Both the position numbers and the translations under genes were made by a program. From positions 467,875 through 531,874 of the forward strand of contig NZ_QUGI01000001.1 in assembly GCF_003478995.1 (NCBI RefSeq): a stretch of DNA of 64,000 nt. Reading direction: 5' to 3'. Positions 61,832-64,000 of the stretch are shown here, piece by piece. Source of the DNA: Pseudoflavonifractor sp. AF19-9AC (GTDB lineage Bacteria > Bacillota > Clostridia > Oscillospirales > Oscillospiraceae). Each line of letters opens with the position of its first letter. Position 1 is the first letter of the stretch. The notes beneath the pieces are model-generated. The model was not told the DNA's origin, searched no databases, and saw only the letters and a list, made by a program, of their open reading frames with translations.

Positions 61832-63531
61832 GTGACAAAAGCGAGCGCCTCTTTGAGGCCATGAGTGAGCTGAGCGACAAAACAATCGACGAGGGGGCCA
61901 CATACAACCCCAAAAAGAAATTCCGTTGGAAGCGGTGGACGGCTCTGGCCGCCTGCCTGGCTATCCTGGTGGTGGGAGTGGGTGGCATTACCGGGCTCAT
62001 TCCCATCTTCCGCATCGGGGCCAACGCCGGGGGCAGCGGCCACGATGAGGCATCCGTCTTCATGTCCTACGCCGGGCCGGTGTTTCCCCTGACCCTGGGG
62101 GAGGCCAACGGCAGCATCACCGCCCAGCGGGACATCACTCTGGACTTTGCCCCCTGGGTGCCCCGGTGGGAGAGCAATGAGGAACGGCTTTCGGACCGGA
62201 CCTGGCTGACGGAGGAGGAGCGGCAGGCGGTGCTGAAAGACTATCAGGAGCTGTACCCTGAGGGCGGACAGTACCGGTACAACAGCCATATCCTGGTCAC
62301 CGATGCATATACCCTGACCAACAGCTCGGAGGAGAATCAGACCATCACGCTCCTCTATCCCTTTGCATCCTCCCTGAGCGAATTGGGCTGGAGCCGTCCC
62401 ACCCTGACGATGGACGGACAGGAGCTGGAAACCAGAACCTATGTGGGGACCTACTCCGGATCCTTTGAGGGAGCCTGGAGCGGCACTCTCATGGAAGGGG
62501 AGGAGGGGGGCAGTTCCAACCTGAACTACGCTGAAAGCTGGGAGGACTACAAGGCCCTTCTCGGCGACGGCAGCTACCTGCAAAACGCCCTGGGTCCGGC
62601 CCCTGACGTGAGCAGTGTTCCTGTGGTGGTCTATGAATTTACCGACCCCTACGGCCCGGCACAGGATGAGGAGGCCGGAATCCCCAACCCCTTCCTCCGG
62701 GTGGGATTTGACCTGGACTATGACAAAACCACCGTGCTGGCCTACGGCTTCCACGGCGGGCGGTATGACCGGGAAAACGGCACCATGATCCAGGGCTTCT
62801 CCATCCCACAGGAGGGGGAGTCCCGATACGGCCAGACCTTCTATCTGCTGGTGGTGGGGGAGGACGTGGAAAACATGACCATCGGTGGCTATGTCACAGG
62901 AGGAACCGACCCGGATACCCAGGAGCTGGAGGGCTGTGGGGTAACGGTGGAGCGGTACGAGAGCGACTTGGATACCATGCTTCGGAAGATTCTCACTCCG
63001 ATGTGGGAGGAGGAAAGCCAGAAGACCTACGAGCAGGATGGCACCGAGCTTTCCGTGGACTTTGACACCTGGTACCGGGCGTTCCTGGAGCACCTGTTTG
63101 CGTACGGTGTGCTCTCCCCGGAAGCCGCGGAGCGGTACGGCACCGGCTGGTTGGAGGAGCTGGGCAGCGATGTGAATACCGTGGACCGGGTGTGCTGGCT
63201 GGAGGCGGAAGTCACCGTCCCCGCCGGAGGCAGCGTCGCCGTCAGCGCCCAAATGAACAAGGAGAACAGCTACGACTTCTACTGTGCCCACACGGAAAAT
63301 AGCGGCGTGAGCAGTTACGACCTGGTGACCACCCTGGGCTCCAACCTCTCCTGCACGGAGCAGACCGCCACTCTGGAGGACCGGGGTCAGATTGTGATTG
63401 TGCGGCAGAACTTCGGTTTTGATCTGGAAAACGGCGTGAAGACCGTAACTCTGGACCCGGGTACGGAACACTACTACCTGGAGGTAAAACGCTTGGCGGG
63501 AACCATCCCGGAAGAACCGCCGGAATCTTGA
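61828..63531 (+). CDS. Putative membrane anti-sigma factor
   Basis: 567 aa from a GTG at 61828 that overlaps the sigma factor stop and has AAGGAG 8 nt upstream; a longer frame inside the sigma gene is not credible. A short cytoplasmic part (about 1-35: SERLFEAMSELSDKTIDEG) is followed by one membrane span (about 37-58) and a large extracellular domain without recognised motif, rich in Asp/Glu/Tyr/Gly. Start sequence and coupling match the anti-sigma partners of such ECF factors in Clostridia. Signal sensed unknown. Confidence 0.85.
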   Translation: MSDKSERLFEAMSELSDKTIDEGATYNPKKKFRWKRWTALAACLAILVVGVGGITGLIPIFRIGANAGGSGHDEASVFMSYAGPVFPLTLGEANGSITAQRDITLDFAPWVPRWESNEERLSDRTWLTEEERQAVLKDYQELYPEGGQYRYNSHILVTDAYTLTNSSEENQTITLLYPFASSLSELGWSRPTLTMDGQELETRTYVGTYSGSFEGAWSGTLMEGEEGGSSNLNYAESWEDYKALLGDGSYLQNALGPAPDVSSVPVVVYEFTDPYGPAQDEEAGIPNPFLRVGFDLDYDKTTVLAYGFHGGRYDRENGTMIQGFSIPQEGESRYGQTFYLLVVGEDVENMTIGGYVTGGTDPDTQELEGCGVTVERYESDLDTMLRKILTPMWEEESQKTYEQDGTELSVDFDTWYRAFLEHLFAYGVLSPEAAERYGTGWLEELGSDVNTVDRVCWLEAEVTVPAGGSVAVSAQMNKENSYDFYCAHTENSGVSSYDLVTTLGSNLSCTEQTATLEDRGQIVIVRQNFGFDLENGVKTVTLDPGTEHYYLEVKRLAGTIPEEPPES

Positions 63532-63543
63532 GAGGATATAAGA

Positions 63544-63576
63544 AACGGGAGTCCGCTCTCAGCGGTCTCCCGTTTT
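63544..63576. terminator. Bidirectional terminator
   Basis: A stem AACGGGAG..CCGCT/AGCGG..CTCCCGTT with one T-T mismatch and T-rich flanks lies between the convergent anti-sigma and spoVAE genes. Confidence 0.85.
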
Positions 63577-63578
63577 GT

Positions 63579-63935
63579 TTATCCCTTTGGTTTTGGTTTG
63601 CACACCAGGGCCACCAGAAAGCCGAAAAAGATGGCGGCGGTAATTCCTCCCGCCGCGGCGGTGGCGCCTCCGGTGAGGGCACCCAGCAAACCGTCCTCCG
63701 CCACTGCCTTGCGAACGCCCTTGGCCAGCAGGTGCCCGAAGCCGGTGAGGGGAACGGTGGCGCCGCAGCCGCCCCAGTCCACCAGGTACTGATATACCCC
63801 CAGCCCGCTGAGAACTACCCCGGCGGTGACGTAGCACACCAAAATCCGGGCGGGAGTGAGCTTGGTCTTGTCAATGAGCAGCTGGCCGATGACGCACAGA
63901 ATGCCGCCGCAGAGAAAGGCATTGAAGTATTCCAT
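63579..63935 (-). CDS. spoVAE: Stage V sporulation protein AE
   Basis: 118 aa from the ATG at 63935 (GGGAGG upstream; the frame extends 4 residues further but without a ribosome site). Four hydrophobic segments, with the family pattern FLCGGILCVIGQLLIDKTKLTPARILVCYV (in part) and WGGCGATVPLTGFGHLLAKGV (about 55-75). SpoVA proteins form the channel moving dipicolinic acid into the forespore and out on germination. The gene upstream on the same strand looks like spoVAD, as expected. Transcription in the forespore is expected from the family. Confidence 0.93.
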   Translation of the reverse strand: MEYFNAFLCGGILCVIGQLLIDKTKLTPARILVCYVTAGVVLSGLGVYQYLVDWGGCGATVPLTGFGHLLAKGVRKAVAEDGLLGALTGGATAAAGGITAAIFFGFLVALVCKPKPKG

Positions 63936-63961
63936 AAAACCTCCCAAAGAACAAGGCGGGT

Positions 63962-64000
63962 TCAGCCCGCGGAAATGGCGATGGCGTGGCAGATGCCGGG
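63962..64000 (-). CDS. spoVAD: C-terminal end of SpoVAD (partial)
   Basis: Only the last 12 codons are in the window, reading PGICHAIAISAG and a stop at 63962-63964. The order spoVAD-spoVAE is the standard one and the ending resembles SpoVAD tails. The remainder lies beyond the window edge, so the call rests mostly on context. Confidence 0.5.
   Translation of the reverse strand, partial: PGICHAIAISAG

Noticed and set aside
59261-61903. Minus-strand 880-aa frame opposite the LTA synthase-like gene
   Set aside because: Long only because of high GC; overlaps promoter, gene, terminator and sigma factor.
61699-63471. Minus-strand 590-aa frame opposite the anti-sigma gene
   Set aside because: Antisense shadow; the plus frame is coupled to the sigma factor and has a membrane anchor.

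Overview
The window is chromosomal DNA of a GC-rich, spore-forming, motile Gram-positive anaerobe. The supporting genes are SpoVAE, rubrerythrin, a pyrophosphate-energised ion pump, a Cys T-box leader, and D-Ala-D-Ala carboxypeptidases with SLH repeats. The style suggests a gut Clostridia lineage of the Oscillospiraceae type (Flavonifractor/Intestinimonas-like). That placement is inference from gene content and codon style, not from a marker gene.

Layout: (1) 1-11.1 kb is core: hppA, trkH-trkA (K+ uptake), an exported protein, a tandem pair of 300-aa membrane proteins, and an OmpR-type two-component system. (2) tRNA-Arg(ACG) at 11.4 kb marks the left side of an accessory island reaching about 33.2 kb. 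The island carries a mobilizable-element backbone (tandem RHH-like protein, SSB, ParB-like protein, a wrecked methyltransferase, HipA-like kinase, oriT-like repeats, MobC, a relaxase split by a frameshift, resolvase). It also carries a cargo cassette (19.5-23.2 kb), three recombinase-family genes, and a kinase-helicase fusion with a partner gene. (3) 33.4-64 kb is core again: YitT-like protein, an FHA-FtsW/RodA + PBP pair, Rrf2, histidine ammonia-lyase, a siroheme/Fe-S reductase, livKHMGF, LysR + formate/nitrite transporter, T-box-cysE-cysS, DacF-SLH, a VanX/VanY-like lipoprotein, rubrerythrin, a polar amino-acid ABC transporter, LTA synthase-like protein, ECF sigma/anti-sigma, and spoVAE-spoVAD (partial).

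The most exciting locus is 19485-23158. It begins with a TnpB homologue in which all three RuvC acidic residues are replaced (K204, R288, G369) while the zinc ribbon is intact. A strongly structured guide-RNA-like segment follows, then a CsrA-like protein with an unusual C-terminal extension, then a complete flagellin. Both the csrA-like and the flagellin leaders carry a hairpin with GGA in its loop plus a GGA Shine-Dalgarno, the hallmark of CsrA control. This looks like a mobile, RNA-guided flagellin-switching cassette: a TldR-type nuclease-dead repressor would silence a resident promoter while the element supplies, and post-transcriptionally tunes, its own flagellin. A second notable locus is the minus-strand pair at 28.4-32.9 kb, a Ser/Thr kinase fused to an SF1 helicase plus a winged-helix-like partner, a plausible undescribed defence module.
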